64,000 nucleotides of DNA from NCBI RefSeq assembly GCF_019915265.1, contig NZ_CP082780.1:1-64000 (forward strand), in the 5' to 3' direction. The position numbers and the translations under genes were made by a program. The stretch comes from Bacillus aquiflavi. Its GTDB lineage: Bacteria; Bacillota; Bacilli; Bacillales; Cytobacillaceae. Positions 33,271-42,472 of this stretch are shown piece by piece. The notes beneath the pieces were generated by a model. It saw only the letters and a program-made list of their open reading frames with translations. It was not told the origin of the DNA and did no database searches. The number at the start of each line of letters is the position of its first letter. Position 1 is the first letter of the stretch.

Positions 33271-33649
33271 TTCTCCATTAATGTTATAGGCTCTATGTGA
33301 CCACGGTTTCAAGCGCCTTTCAAATGTCGGCAATGGTTTTAAATGGGTTACCGTTCATTAAATAAAATGCTGAAGAGTATATGGGACGAGTCGTAAATTT
33401 TAAAGGAATTCATACATAATAAACTACTTCTATAACACCACCTTCTAGTTTTTCCATTTCAAAGTTGATTGTTTTCTTTCTAGCTGTTAGGTGAATTAGA
33501 TTGAACTTTGCTTTATTCATTCATCTAACACAAATGTACTAATTCATAAAACTCCAATAATAAAAATATGTATTGTAAAATTAAACATTCATTATGTGAT
33601 TCATGTAGAATGAAAAGGAAAAGTATTTTCAATGTGAAAGGTGGTTATG
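33271..33649. other. intergenic region between cshA and the 151-residue hypothetical gene
   Basis: No recognisable element. A 36-codon leftward frame at 33410-33520 lacks a ribosome binding site and is not called. Confidence 0.3.
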
Positions 33650-34096
33650 ATGGAGCTACTAAATGGAATCACTGGATTTTATCATTATAAAAATAACGGT
33701 CCTTCTAAAGTTGATGGAAAGCAATTTAAGCAGCTATGCTTCACGATTACAATACAAAATAGGGGGGAAGTATTAGCTTTTAAAGAACCGCAATATCCAA
33801 TGAATTTTTATTACGTTTTAGTTAAAGTTTTTAAGCGAAAGTTTTATATTTTACTTCATAATCAATACCCTTATTTGGCTTTTGCTTCAGATATCGATTT
33901 TGCTAAGATCAATTTTATAGATGTACCTGAACTAGCAAAACAGTTTAACCCGTTTTATCAAGTTTTAAGCTTTAAAGAGCTAAATACACCTTTAGATGCA
34001 AAGAGTTTCCAAAATTTTCATTGTAGTGAGTTGGAGCAAGCTGCTTATTGGAGGCCTGAAACAATAGGTGATGTTATTTTCAATGATTGGGATTAG
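33650..34096 (+). CDS. hypothetical protein, 148 residues
   Basis: I do not recognise the family. Soluble, beta-rich and basic/aromatic (FYYVLVKVFKRKFYILLHNQYPYLAFASDIDF), ending GDVIFNDWD. ATG 33650 has AAAGGTGG five bases before it; upstream ATG/GTG codons overlap that site. It stands between cshA and a DUF3784 gene, with no obvious operon partners. Confidence 0.6.
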   Translation: MELLNGITGFYHYKNNGPSKVDGKQFKQLCFTITIQNRGEVLAFKEPQYPMNFYYVLVKVFKRKFYILLHNQYPYLAFASDIDFAKINFIDVPELAKQFNPFYQVLSFKELNTPLDAKSFQNFHCSELEQAAYWRPETIGDVIFNDWD

Positions 34097-34217
34097 ATAG
34101 CGAGTAGTGAATCGTTTCAATTTAGAGAAAAAGTTCCTAAAAGAAAGATGAAACTGTTTGCAAAAAAGAAACGTATATAAATTAGACATTATCTAACTTT
34201 TTTGGGTGGTGATATAT

Positions 34218-34532
34218 ATGTTATTAGCTGGGGTGATCGTGTGTACTTTTGTTAGTATTCTTTTAATCTTTTTAGGATGCTTCATTTGGAAAAAGAAAAA
34301 GCTTTCACTTATTGGAGGATTTGATGACCAGACATTTAAAGGGGATAAAAACAAATTAGCGAAATTATTTGGTGTTTTTTCAATATTAGTGGGTGTTTTA
34401 ACTTTTATCCTTCCTTTTGGACTAGAATTTGCCGGTACGAATGCTGGAATTATATATATGGTTTTAGTTGTAGTAGGGATCATTTTTGTTTTAATTTATG
34501 CTAACAAGTTAAATCGTTCAACATTCGAGTAA
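34218..34532 (+). CDS. DUF3784-type small membrane protein
   Basis: 104 residues from ATG 34218 (GGGTGGTG upstream). Three hydrophobic helices; after the first comes the family-like KKKKLSLIGGFDDQTFKGDKNKLAKLFGVFSILVG. Such proteins are common in Firmicutes and have no known function. Confidence 0.7.
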   Translation: MLLAGVIVCTFVSILLIFLGCFIWKKKKLSLIGGFDDQTFKGDKNKLAKLFGVFSILVGVLTFILPFGLEFAGTNAGIIYMVLVVVGIIFVLIYANKLNRSTFE

Positions 34533-34692
34533 CAATATTCATTTTAATATTTTACTTTTTAAAAATAAAGGGGGTTTTTTATAAGTGGCGAATATAAGAT
34601 ATTAAATTTTTGTAAACTTTTTAAGATTGCAAGGCATATGTGATAATGTATAAAAAGTATACAGTAATTGGTTATCAGTAGGAGGAAATTGA

Positions 34693-35172
34693 ATGTTATC
34701 TGAACCGCAAAAAAGAATTTCAGTAAAGGCCTTAACAGTTTGGCGTATTTATGGAATTATTTCTTCAGTTATTTTTTTACTTTTAGTAGGAGCGTTAATA
34801 GTTTATACAATTATAGCAGAATGGCCTTACTGGTATGCTGCGGCTGCTGCTGTTCTCTTAATTGTAGAGGCGTATATAACAATTTCTATTGTCCCGTCAG
34901 TTCGCTGGAAACGCTGGCGATACGAAGTGCGAGAGGAAGAAATTGAGCTTCAGCGTGGTATTATAGTCGTTAAAAGGACATTAATTCCGATGGTAAGAGT
35001 TCAGCATGTTGATACAAAACAAGGACCGATCTTAAAAAAATATGGACTTGCTACAATTACAATTGCAACAGCGGCGAGTGTCCATGAAATTCCCGCTTTA
35101 GTCGAAAAAGAAGCAGAGGAGTTAAGAGTTTCGATTTCAAAATTAGCAAGGGTGGCAAATGAAGATGTCTGA
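34693..35172 (+). CDS. ydbS: PH-domain membrane protein YdbS
   Basis: 159 residues: two membrane helices (about 18-65), then a bacterial PH-like (DUF304) domain with WKRWRYEVREEEIELQRGIIVVKRTLIPMVRVQHVDTKQGPILKKYGLATITIATA. Placed directly before ydbT with a 14-base overlap, as in B. subtilis, where the pair has been linked to antimicrobial resistance. The two probably form one membrane complex. Confidence 0.88.
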   Translation: MLSEPQKRISVKALTVWRIYGIISSVIFLLLVGALIVYTIIAEWPYWYAAAAAVLLIVEAYITISIVPSVRWKRWRYEVREEEIELQRGIIVVKRTLIPMVRVQHVDTKQGPILKKYGLATITIATAASVHEIPALVEKEAEELRVSISKLARVANEDV

Positions 35173-36631
35173 GGCGAAAAGACTTCATCCCATTACAATA
35201 TTAATTCATATTTTAAAACAATTAAAAGAATTTATTATTCCTATTATTATCTTTATCTTTTTAGGCAGCAGGGACGGAGATAAATCAGGCTTCTTCTTTT
35301 TAATTGGGATCAGTATTGCTATTGCTTTTGTATTAGTTTCGGCTATTTTATCGTGGGTTCGCTTTACATATCGAATTGAAGAAGGAGAGTTGCGAATTGA
35401 GCACGGTATTTTTGTTAAAAAGAAACGGTATATTCCATTTGAACGGATACAAAGTATTGACCTTTCAGAAGGAATTTTGCAAAGACCGTTTGGATTAGTA
35501 AAGTTATCAGTTGAAACGGCTGGCTCAGGGGGAGCTAACCTTGATGAGTCAGAAGCTAATTTAACTGCGATTACAAAAAAAGAAGCAAATACCATCCAGG
35601 CTATTATAGCTGCTGAAAAAAATAAGATGAATATTGATGAGACTAGTCATGTAAATGAGCAAAAGGAACATGAGGAAATATTATATGAAATTAGTTCAAA
35701 AGAGTTATTATTACTCGCTTCAACATCTGGTGGCGTGGGTGTAGTCATTTCCGCATTTTTTGCGTTCATATTTCAATTTGAGGAATATATCCCTTATGAG
35801 CGTATTTTTAAAGATTTTGAACAGATAGCAGCAAATGGATTCATTTTTATTTCAATCCTTGTATTTATCGGCTTTCTCATTGCATGGGTTGTTGCTTTAA
35901 TTGGAACAATGATCAAATACGCTTCCTATACAGTGAAGAAAGTCAATGATGATCTCATTATTTCTAGGGGATTAGTAGAAAAACGGCAATTAACGATACC
36001 TATCAAGCGAATTCAAGCAATTCGGATCGCAGAAAGTCCAATTCGTCAGCCATTTGGATTATGTTCTGTATTTGTAGAAAGTGCTGGCGGGTCTGTTATG
36101 GATAAAGAAGGGGCCTCAGTTATGTTATTGCCATTAATAAAGAAAGACAAAATTTCAACGTATTTAGCAGCGGGCTTAAATGTTTACAATTTTAATCCTA
36201 CTTTTAAATCAGTGCCGAAAAGGGCTTTGAAACGATACATTTTTCGCGGATTGCTCTATGTTCTTCCACTTGTCGCGGCAGCGCTCTTTTTTTTCCGACA
36301 ATGGGGATTGTTCAGTTTGATTTTACCGCTAATTAGTATATATTGGTCATATTTGCGCTATAAAGATGCAGGATGGAGCTTACATAATCAACAATTGAAT
36401 TTACGCTCTCGATTTATGATAAAAAATACTTTTTTCATGATAAAAAATCGAGTTCAATCACTTGATATTCAGCATAGTTTTTTCCAAAGAAGAAAGAAGC
36501 TTGCAACAGTAGTTGCAATGGTAAAATCAGGCGAAGGGCATGCTTCAGGAAAGGTGATTGATATCGAAAGTTCTGATGCAGACGTAATATATCAATGGTT
36601 TTCAAAACGTTCGCTTGAAAAAAACAGGTAA
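35159..36631 (+). CDS. ydbT: PH-domain membrane protein YdbT
   Basis: 490 residues with three PH-like (DUF304) modules, each following membrane helices: YRIEEGELRIEHGIFVKKKRYIPFERIQSIDLSEGILQRPFGLVKLSVETA; VNDDLIISRGLVEKRQLTIPIKRIQAIRIAESPIRQPFGLCSVFVESAGG; and a third near 430. Partner of YdbS. An inverted repeat CGGAGAAGAG/CTCTTCTCCG (36689-36718) follows and may end transcription. Confidence 0.88.
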   Translation: MKMSEAKRLHPITILIHILKQLKEFIIPIIIFIFLGSRDGDKSGFFFLIGISIAIAFVLVSAILSWVRFTYRIEEGELRIEHGIFVKKKRYIPFERIQSIDLSEGILQRPFGLVKLSVETAGSGGANLDESEANLTAITKKEANTIQAIIAAEKNKMNIDETSHVNEQKEHEEILYEISSKELLLLASTSGGVGVVISAFFAFIFQFEEYIPYERIFKDFEQIAANGFIFISILVFIGFLIAWVVALIGTMIKYASYTVKKVNDDLIISRGLVEKRQLTIPIKRIQAIRIAESPIRQPFGLCSVFVESAGGSVMDKEGASVMLLPLIKKDKISTYLAAGLNVYNFNPTFKSVPKRALKRYIFRGLLYVLPLVAAALFFFRQWGLFSLILPLISIYWSYLRYKDAGWSLHNQQLNLRSRFMIKNTFFMIKNRVQSLDIQHSFFQRRKKLATVVAMVKSGEGHASGKVIDIESSDADVIYQWFSKRSLEKNR

Positions 36632-36743
36632 ATATCGTTGTAGTTTTAAGACATCGTGGGAGGCAAGCATTTTAAGATCATCCCTTCGGAGAAGAGCTTT
36701 CTTCCGTCTCTTCTCCGATATATCACAACTAGACTGGCAAATG

Positions 36744-37328
36744 TTATTTTTTCAAGGACATAGTGCCAAATAAAAATCCTCCTATAAAGCCGAATATATG
36801 AGCGGTCACATTTATATTAGCTGTTATAAATGTCATAATAAAACCAATTGCTGTAATCGTTAAAATGACATCTTTATCTTGACGTGAAAGACTGTTTTTT
36901 CGAAACGCAATCATTGCAATATAAAAACCAAACAAACCAAAAATAGCGCCGCTTGCTCCAACATGTACATATGTAAAAGGCTTCAAAATAAACGTGGCTA
37001 CATTTGCAAGAATTCCACTTAGTAAATATAAACTAATAAATCGTCCCTTTCCTAATTGGCGTTCAAGTACTGGTCCGAATAAGACGAGTGAGAAACTATT
37101 AAAAAGCATATGAGGAAAGCTGCCATGAACAAAGATTGGCGTTATGAACCTCCATAATTCACCTTCAGCAATATTTAAATTAATCCCCGCCATTAATTCA
37201 AATAATAGATTACCGGGGAAAATTGGGATGTAAAAAAAAAGATATAATAAAATGTGTATAGTGACTAAGCTTACGATGATAGGGTAATAGCGAAAAAACT
37301 CACTAATGCTCTCAGTCCTGACGAACAT
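36744..37328 (-). CDS. ydcA: rhomboid-family intramembrane serine protease (YdcA-like)
   Basis: 194 residues, six helices. The catalytic Ser is in GASGAIFGLFGFYIA (helix 4) and the catalytic His in INVTAHIFGFIGGFLFG (helix 6). HGSFPHMLFNSFSLVLFGPVLER is the conserved helix-2 region. It cleaves membrane proteins inside the bilayer; substrates unknown. ATG 37328 has AAGGAGG seven bases upstream. It is the one gene of this block on the minus strand, as in B. subtilis. Confidence 0.9.
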   Translation of the reverse strand: MFVRTESISEFFRYYPIIVSLVTIHILLYLFFYIPIFPGNLLFELMAGINLNIAEGELWRFITPIFVHGSFPHMLFNSFSLVLFGPVLERQLGKGRFISLYLLSGILANVATFILKPFTYVHVGASGAIFGLFGFYIAMIAFRKNSLSRQDKDVILTITAIGFIMTFITANINVTAHIFGFIGGFLFGTMSLKK

Positions 37329-37473
37329 AAAGAACCTCCTTATTAAATATAGCTTTCATCATGAAAGTTTATGGGTAACGGATGGATTTCTTATAAATAT
37401 CATAACGTTTAGTCATAACAGTTGTACACTACTATGTATGCGAAAAAAGATTAAGCTAGAAGGAAGATGATGA

Positions 37474-37830
37474 ATGATTTTAGGAGTTGGCATTGACATA
37501 ATTGAAATAAACCGCGTTCGTGATTTAGCGGAACGGCAAAATAAGTTTGTTGACCGTATTTTAACTATGAAGGAAAAACAGACATACAATCGATTATCCA
37601 AAAATAGAAAAATTGAGTTTCTTGCTGGCCGGTTTGCTGCAAAGGAAGCATTTTCAAAAGCAGTTGGCACTGGTATAGGAAAAGAATTATCATTTGAACA
37701 AATTGAAATTGATTATAATGAAAAGGGCCGCCCTTTTGTAAACAAACCATTTTCGCAAGGGGTGCATCTATCAATTTCTCATAGTCGTGAATATGCAGTG
37801 GCTCAAGTAGTAATTGAAAAGATTAATTAG
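37474..37830 (+). CDS. acpS: holo-[acyl-carrier-protein] synthase
   Basis: 118 residues. GVGIDIIEINRV with the Mg-binding Asp and FLAGRFAAKEAFSKAVGTGIG with the Glu/Lys are diagnostic of AcpS. It transfers 4'-phosphopantetheine from CoA to the acyl carrier protein. Length is normal. First gene of the acpS-ydcC-alr block. Confidence 0.96.
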   Translation: MILGVGIDIIEINRVRDLAERQNKFVDRILTMKEKQTYNRLSKNRKIEFLAGRFAAKEAFSKAVGTGIGKELSFEQIEIDYNEKGRPFVNKPFSQGVHLSISHSREYAVAQVVIEKIN

Positions 37831-37862
37831 GAACATTTTAGTCTCGTCATAATCCTGAAGGT

Positions 37863-38043
37863 TGTCTCATATATTTTAATGAATGAGAGAGATAAGGCTA
37901 GGTATGAAGGCATTGAAATAAAGACGGAGTAATCTACCGTCGGAGGCGTGCACCCTTGCCCCTCAAAGTTTTTTAGGGCAAAATAGGTGTTTCTCAATGC
38001 CGTTAAGCCTATCTTTTCTCTTCTTTTACGTTGAAATGAGACA
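37863..38043. repeat. nested inverted-repeat element upstream of ydcC
   Basis: TGTCTCAT (37863-37870) pairs with ATGAGACA (38036-38043). Inside, GGCATTGA (37909-37916) pairs with TCAATGCC (37994-38001), AGGCT with AGCCT, and two small hairpins (GACGGAGTAATCTACCGTC; TTGCCC…GGGCAA) sit in the centre. The whole 181 bp folds as one long imperfect hairpin and ends just before the ydcC ribosome binding site. Confidence 0.65.
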
Positions 38044-38058
38044 GAAGGGGATGAAGAA

Positions 38059-39090
38059 ATGAGAAAAAAGTTGTTGCTGCTTGTAGTCGGACTGGCGACT
38101 ATTATTGCATTGTCTGCATGTGGACAAAAAACAAAAGATGATGTAGTAGAAGAATTGACTAATAATCTTAAACAAATGAAAAGTTACAAGGCAAACGCAA
38201 AAATGACATTAGAAATGGGAACAGAATCGCAAGCATATGATATTGAAATATGGCATAAAAATCCATTCTATTATCGTGTTAATTTGAAAAATGCAGAAGA
38301 AAAGAAACAGAGTCAAATGATTCTTCGGAATGATGATGGAGTGTTTGTCTTAACACCAGCACTCAATAAAAGCTTTCGATTTCAGAGTGATTGGCCTAAA
38401 AACAGCAGTCAAGCGTATTTATATGAATCTTTAGTTGAAGATATTTTACAAGATAAGGATGCAGTATTTACAGTTGAAAAAGATCATTATGTGTTTGAAA
38501 CGAAAACGAGATATCAAAATAATAAAATGCTTCCTATACAAGAAATTAAACTAAGCAAAAAGAATTTAGCGCCAATCAGTGTTAAAGTAATGGATGCAGA
38601 TCGCAAAGTTCTTGTTACAGTAGATTTTTCTTCAATAAAGTTCGATTCGACGTTTGATAAAAATGACTTTGACATGAAGAAAAATATGACGGGTGCACAA
38701 TTAGAAGTACCAGTGATGGCAGATGTAGAGGACAAGGAATTTTCGGTTAAGTATCCAACTGCCGACATTCCGGGCGTTTCCTTGAAGGAAGAAAATGAAA
38801 TAAAAACTGAGAACGGGAAACGAGTAATACTTACGTACGAGGGAGAAGATAAGGCATTTACACTTGTACAAGAACGAGTACATGCAGTTACAACTGTGTC
38901 AGATATTTCGACATCTACATTTATTAAAGGGGAACCAGTAGATTTAGGCTTTACAATTGGAGCAATTACGGAAAATTCGATTATGTGGACTCATAAAGGT
39001 GTCGAGTATTTAATTGCCTCTAACGATTTATCAGCTGAAGAAATGGTCATGGTAGCTCGATCTATCCAAGATGAAAATAAAGTAAAATAA
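38059..39090 (+). CDS. ydcC: LolA-like lipoprotein YdcC
   Basis: 343 residues. Lipoprotein signal peptide with Cys at about 21 (LSACGQ). The domain after it (ELTNNLKQMKSYKANAKMTLEMG…YDIEIWHKNPFYYRVNLKNAEEKKQSQMILRNDDGVFVLTPA) matches the LolA/LolB-like fold of the Bacillus YdcC family, whose role is not established; related proteins act in spore envelope or germination. It sits between acpS and alr as in B. subtilis and is flanked by large inverted repeats. Confidence 0.88.
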   Translation: MRKKLLLLVVGLATIIALSACGQKTKDDVVEELTNNLKQMKSYKANAKMTLEMGTESQAYDIEIWHKNPFYYRVNLKNAEEKKQSQMILRNDDGVFVLTPALNKSFRFQSDWPKNSSQAYLYESLVEDILQDKDAVFTVEKDHYVFETKTRYQNNKMLPIQEIKLSKKNLAPISVKVMDADRKVLVTVDFSSIKFDSTFDKNDFDMKKNMTGAQLEVPVMADVEDKEFSVKYPTADIPGVSLKEENEIKTENGKRVILTYEGEDKAFTLVQERVHAVTTVSDISTSTFIKGEPVDLGFTIGAITENSIMWTHKGVEYLIASNDLSAEEMVMVARSIQDENKVK

Positions 39091-39125
39091 AAGTGAAAAC
39101 AGGCTCAAAATATGTAGGTCGGTTA

Positions 39126-39183
39126 GATTGAAGGCAAAAGGCTTTCCGAATGGAACAAATTCGGGCACTTTTTGTCTTCAATC
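39126..39183. repeat. inverted repeat downstream of ydcC
   Basis: GATTGAAG…CAAAA…CCGAAT pairs with ATTCGG…TTTTG…CTTCAATC. It is a long hairpin nested in a wider AACAGGCTC (39098) / GAGTCTGTT (39253) pairing. Confidence 0.55.
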
Positions 39184-39233
39184 TGGGAAAACTCAAAAGA
39201 ATTTTCTTGGCTCTCGATTTTGTCGGCAGCAGC

Positions 39234-39268
39234 CTGACGGACTCTCATGTGTTGAGTCTGTTTTTTTA
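39234..39268 (+). terminator. terminator between ydcC and alr
   Basis: ACGGACTC / GAGTCTGT stem with one mismatch, then T7. Confidence 0.7.
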
Positions 39269-39285
39269 ACTTGAAAAAAATACAA

Positions 39286-39315
39286 TTGACAAAATAAACG
39301 ATGAAGATTCATAAT
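39286..39315 (+). promoter_or_regulatory. sigma-A promoter of alr
   Basis: TTGACA (39286-39291), 18-base spacer, CATAAT (39310-39315). Confidence 0.65.
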
Positions 39316-39362
39316 CTATAGAAGGAAAAAACAAGTAAGCGCAACAAAGGAAGTGTCGTTCC

Positions 39363-40530
39363 TTGGAAGAGCAACTGGATTTTCATCGTGATACTTGGGT
39401 TGAAATAGACTTAGATGCGATTGAAGAAAATATTACAATGCTGAAAAAATTTATGAATGATGAAACAGAAATAATTGCAATTGTAAAAGCAAATGGATAC
39501 GGACATGGAGATGCTCAAGTTGCAAAAACCGCTCTTGAAGCAGGTGCTACACGATTAGCAGTTGCTTTTATGGATGAAGCGTTGTCATTGAGGAACAATA
39601 GAATTGAGGCTCCGATTCTTGTATTAGGTGCAAGTCGTCCTAAAGATGCTCATTTGGCTGCAAAATATAATATTACATTAACTGTATTTCAATTAGAATG
39701 GCTGCAAGCGGCACAATCTTATTTACACAAAACGGACAAGCTTTTTGTTCATCTGAAAATTGACTCCGGGATGGGACGGATTGGGATACGAAAAAAAGAA
39801 GAACTAAATAAAATCGAAGCGTTTCTTAAAAAGGATAACCGTTTTTTGTTTTAGAAGGGGTGTTTTACTCAACTTTGCGACAGCAGATGAATTTGACCCG
39901 ACTTATTTAAATAGACAATTGAATCGCTTTTTACAATTTGTTCGGGAGTTAAAAGCCAAGCCTCGCTGTATTCACTGCAGCAATAGTGCTGCTACGTTAA
40001 GATTTCCGAGACTAAACTTTAATGCCGTCCGATTTGGAATTGCAATGTATGGTTTGTCGCCATCTCAAGAAATGATCAATGAACTGCCTTTTTCATTAAA
40101 AGAAGCTTTTTCTTTGCAAACAAAGCTTGTCCATATAAAAAAGGTGAAAAAGGGGGATAAGATCAGCTACGGTGCAACGTACGAGGCAGAGGAAGAGACA
40201 TGGATTGGAACTCTTCCTATTGGGTATGCAGATGGCTGGATTCGAAAGCTGTCTGGCCAGGAAGTATTAATTGATGGTATTCGTGTTCCGATTGTCGGAC
40301 GAATTTGTATGGATCAATGCATGATTAAGCTGCCAAATTATTTTCCAGTCGGCACAAATGTGACCTTAATCGGCTCACAAAATAAAGAAACAATTTCAAT
40401 TAATGAAATAGCCGCAAAGCTCGAAACAATAAACTATGAAATCCCGTGTATGATTTCAAGCAGGGTTCCAAGAATTTATAAGCGAGACGGTCAAATTATC
40501 GACATAAGAAATCCTGTTTTATTTCGTTAA
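39363..40530 (+). pseudogene. alr: alanine racemase, interrupted by a frameshift
   Basis: The N-terminal 163 residues ([16 protein letters not shown] lysine in [22 protein letters not shown]) end at a TAG at about 39854. The rest (RFPRLNFNAVRFGIAMYG, KISYGATYEAEEETWIGTLPIGYADGW, VGRICMDQCM with catalytic residues) continues in the +1 frame to 40530. The junction between about 39840 and 39890 should read FVLEGVFTHFATADEFD. It is garbled by extra bases in homopolymers (T6 for T4, T4 for T3, AA for A), a net +1. This is either assembly/sequencing error or true decay. The enzyme makes D-alanine for ddl. Both halves are otherwise well conserved. Confidence 0.85.
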
Positions 40531-40684
40531 AATGTTATTTTAATAAGAAATGAATAAAATCTTCTTTTTTGAGCAGATAATACTGAATAATTGTTAAAAT
40601 TACCTTTCCATGGGCTGAGGATAATGGTAATATATAAGATGGTAAAGAATAAACGGTGTGTAGTGATGGTGGAGGTGTATGTTT

Positions 40685-40969
40685 GTGTCTGAATCCAGCA
40701 CAGCAACAACAGAGATTTTAGTAAAACTACCGCAACATCTGTTATCTGAATTGGACGGTTATGTTAAACAAGAAAATGGGAATCGCAGTGACTTTATTTA
40801 TCAGGCAACAAAAATGTATTTGCGTGAAAGAAAAAAGAGACAAATTCGCGAAGCCATGAGAAGAGGCTATATGGAAATGGCAAAGATCAATTTAACGATT
40901 GCTTCGGAAGCATTTCAGGCAGAATACGAGGCAGAACATACAGTTGAACGTCTAGTAAGCGGAGGGTAA
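40685..40969 (+). CDS. ndoAI: antitoxin EndoAI (MazE-like, ribbon-helix-helix)
   Basis: 94 residues from GTG 40685 (nine bases after GGAGG); an ATG two codons earlier is closer to the site. N-terminal ribbon-helix-helix ([39 protein letters not shown]) for DNA binding. C-terminal [36 protein letters not shown] wraps the toxin and is nearly invariant in Bacillus. It neutralises EndoA and autoregulates the pair. Confidence 0.93.
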   Translation: MSESSTATTEILVKLPQHLLSELDGYVKQENGNRSDFIYQATKMYLRERKKRQIREAMRRGYMEMAKINLTIASEAFQAEYEAEHTVERLVSGG

Positions 40970-40973
40970 TCCT

Positions 40974-41324
40974 TTGAATATCAAACGTGGAGACGTTTAT
41001 TTTGCAGACCTATCCCCTGTTGTTGGTTCAGAACAAGGCGGTGTTCGGCCTGTGCTTGTCATTCAAAACGACATTGGGAATCGGTTTAGTCCCACAGTAA
41101 TTATTGCAGCCATAACTGCTCAAATCCAAAAAGCAAAGCTGCCTACTCATGTTGAAATTGACGCGAAGCGTTACGGTTTTGAACGGGATTCGGTCATTTT
41201 ATTAGAGCAAATTCGTACAATTGATAAACAACGCTTAACCGATAAGATTACACATCTTGATGATGAAATGATGGAGAAAGTTGATGAAGCATTACAAGTT
41301 AGTTTAGGTCTCATCGAGTTTTAA
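40974..41324 (+). CDS. ndoA: endoribonuclease toxin EndoA (MazF)
   Basis: 116 residues from TTG 40974 behind [53 protein letters not shown] carries the catalytic Arg and Thr of MazF. It cleaves single-stranded mRNA at short motifs (UACAU in Bacillus). It lies four bases after its antitoxin. The sequence is among the most conserved in the window. Confidence 0.95.
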   Translation: MNIKRGDVYFADLSPVVGSEQGGVRPVLVIQNDIGNRFSPTVIIAAITAQIQKAKLPTHVEIDAKRYGFERDSVILLEQIRTIDKQRLTDKITHLDDEMMEKVDEALQVSLGLIEF

Positions 41325-41458
41325 AAGTCTTGATGAATCTTCTTTCCCATGCAATGATTTGCCATTTTTTATTTTTTTAACATGCCAATCCTAAATATGC
41401 ATCGAAAATCAAATTTGTAGACAAAATTAATATTAGTATCGATTTCTTTCTTCTAACT

Positions 41459-41568
41459 GATTGAAAACGCTTGTCAGTCAAGGCGCTTAGGACAAGGTGG
41501 AAGTGAATAGAACCGACGTTCATGAGCTTACAACGAAGTGCAAGCAACGAAGAATGCGAGCGTTTGAC
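41459..41568 (+). repeat. dispersed ~110 bp repeat, copy R1
   Basis: Begins GATTGAAAACGCTTGTCAGTC and ends GCGAGCGTTTGAC, with AAACGCT/AGCGTTT as imperfect terminal inverted repeats. It is about 95% identical to R2. Confidence 0.85.
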
Positions 41569-41584
41569 TTACCAGTCCCAGACA

Positions 41585-41694
41585 GATTGAAAACGCTTGT
41601 CAGTCGAGGCGCGTAGGACGAGATGGAAGTGAATAGAACCGACGTTCATGAGCTTACAACGAAGTGCAAGCAACGAAGAATGCGAGCGTTTGTC
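41585..41694 (+). repeat. dispersed ~110 bp repeat, copy R2
   Basis: Same element, 16 bases after R1 and in the same direction; differs from it at a handful of positions. Confidence 0.85.
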
Positions 41695-41721
41695 AATAGT
41701 CTGGATAATCGATTAATTATG

Positions 41722-41752
41722 AAACACACTCTATTAAAGAGTGTGTTTTTCG
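41722..41752 (+). terminator. terminator of the alr-ndoAI-ndoA unit
   Basis: AAACACACTCT, short loop, AGAGTGTGTTTTT. Confidence 0.75.
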
Positions 41753-42057
41753 TTGTTCAATCACACAAGGAAGTTATTAAAAAGTAATAATGAAATAGGA
41801 GTGTAACAATATGAAGAACCTTTTACAAATTTAAATTTTCATTACAGAAGCGGAATGAACAAAGAGAGAAAGCGCTTGTATGATAAAATGAGGAAGGAAT
41901 AATAGTAACATTGGCCTGTAGGCAAAGTGAACATTAAAGCAATAGTCCTCATACTGCCGGGGACCCGGTGTTTATGTCAACGAAAATATGAGTATTTGTC
42001 AACAGCCAGTCACTTTATTCTTTACTATAGTGAACGAAAAAACGAGGGATTAATTGA

Positions 42058-42459
42058 ATGAAAATCAAATCCTGTATTAAGATCATGAATGAATGGGATA
42101 TCATTACAGCCCGTCAAAAGGGGCGTGATGTTGCAAAAGGGATCGGATTTACTACGGTTGAGCAGGCGCGTATAGCGACTGCAATTAGTGAATTAGCAAG
42201 AAATATTTTTTTATATGCGGGACAAGGACAAATATGTATAGAAAAGGTCGATGTTAGCGGAAAAGTAGGTTTGCGCATCATTGCCGCTGATAGAGGGCCT
42301 GGAATAAATAATTTAAAACAAATTATGGGTGATGATTTATCGATATCAGGTGGTTTAGGAGCTGGACTGCCGGGTGTTAAACGTCTAATGGATGAATTTA
42401 ATATCGAAACATCATCTGAAGAAGGAACAAAAATATATTTAATTAAATGGCTCCGTTAG
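42058..42459 (+). CDS. rsbT: stressosome switch kinase RsbT
   Basis: 133 residues, GHKL serine kinase fold: ISELARNIFLYAGQGQI (N box), IIAADRGPGINNL (G1 box), GGLGAGLPGVKRLMDEFNI (G2). In B. subtilis RsbT is released from the RsbR/RsbS stressosome on stress and activates the RsbU phosphatase. GAGGG upstream of ATG 42058; rsbU follows 13 bases later. Its usual partners RsbR and RsbS are not encoded upstream. Confidence 0.95.
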   Translation: MKIKSCIKIMNEWDIITARQKGRDVAKGIGFTTVEQARIATAISELARNIFLYAGQGQICIEKVDVSGKVGLRIIAADRGPGINNLKQIMGDDLSISGGLGAGLPGVKRLMDEFNIETSSEEGTKIYLIKWLR

Positions 42460-42472
42460 GAGGAAATGAAGA

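Larger units (their letters stand above)
41325..42057. other. region between ndoA and rsbT, where rsbR and rsbS are expected
   Basis: Contains two direct copies of the ~110 bp dispersed repeat (41459-41568, 41585-41694). A strong hairpin ACACACTCT/AGAGTGTGT with T5 lies at 41722-41752. A stranded start ATG 41811 with AGGAGTG upstream opens only seven codons (MKNLLQI, stop). No frame matching RsbR or RsbS was found. Confidence 0.7.

Noticed and set aside
33410-33520. 36-codon leftward frame
   Set aside because: No Shine-Dalgarno sequence and no context.
41811-41834. MKNLLQI mini-ORF with AGGAGTG as an RsbR remnant
   Set aside because: Seven codons are too few to assign to RsbR; mentioned only as a stub.
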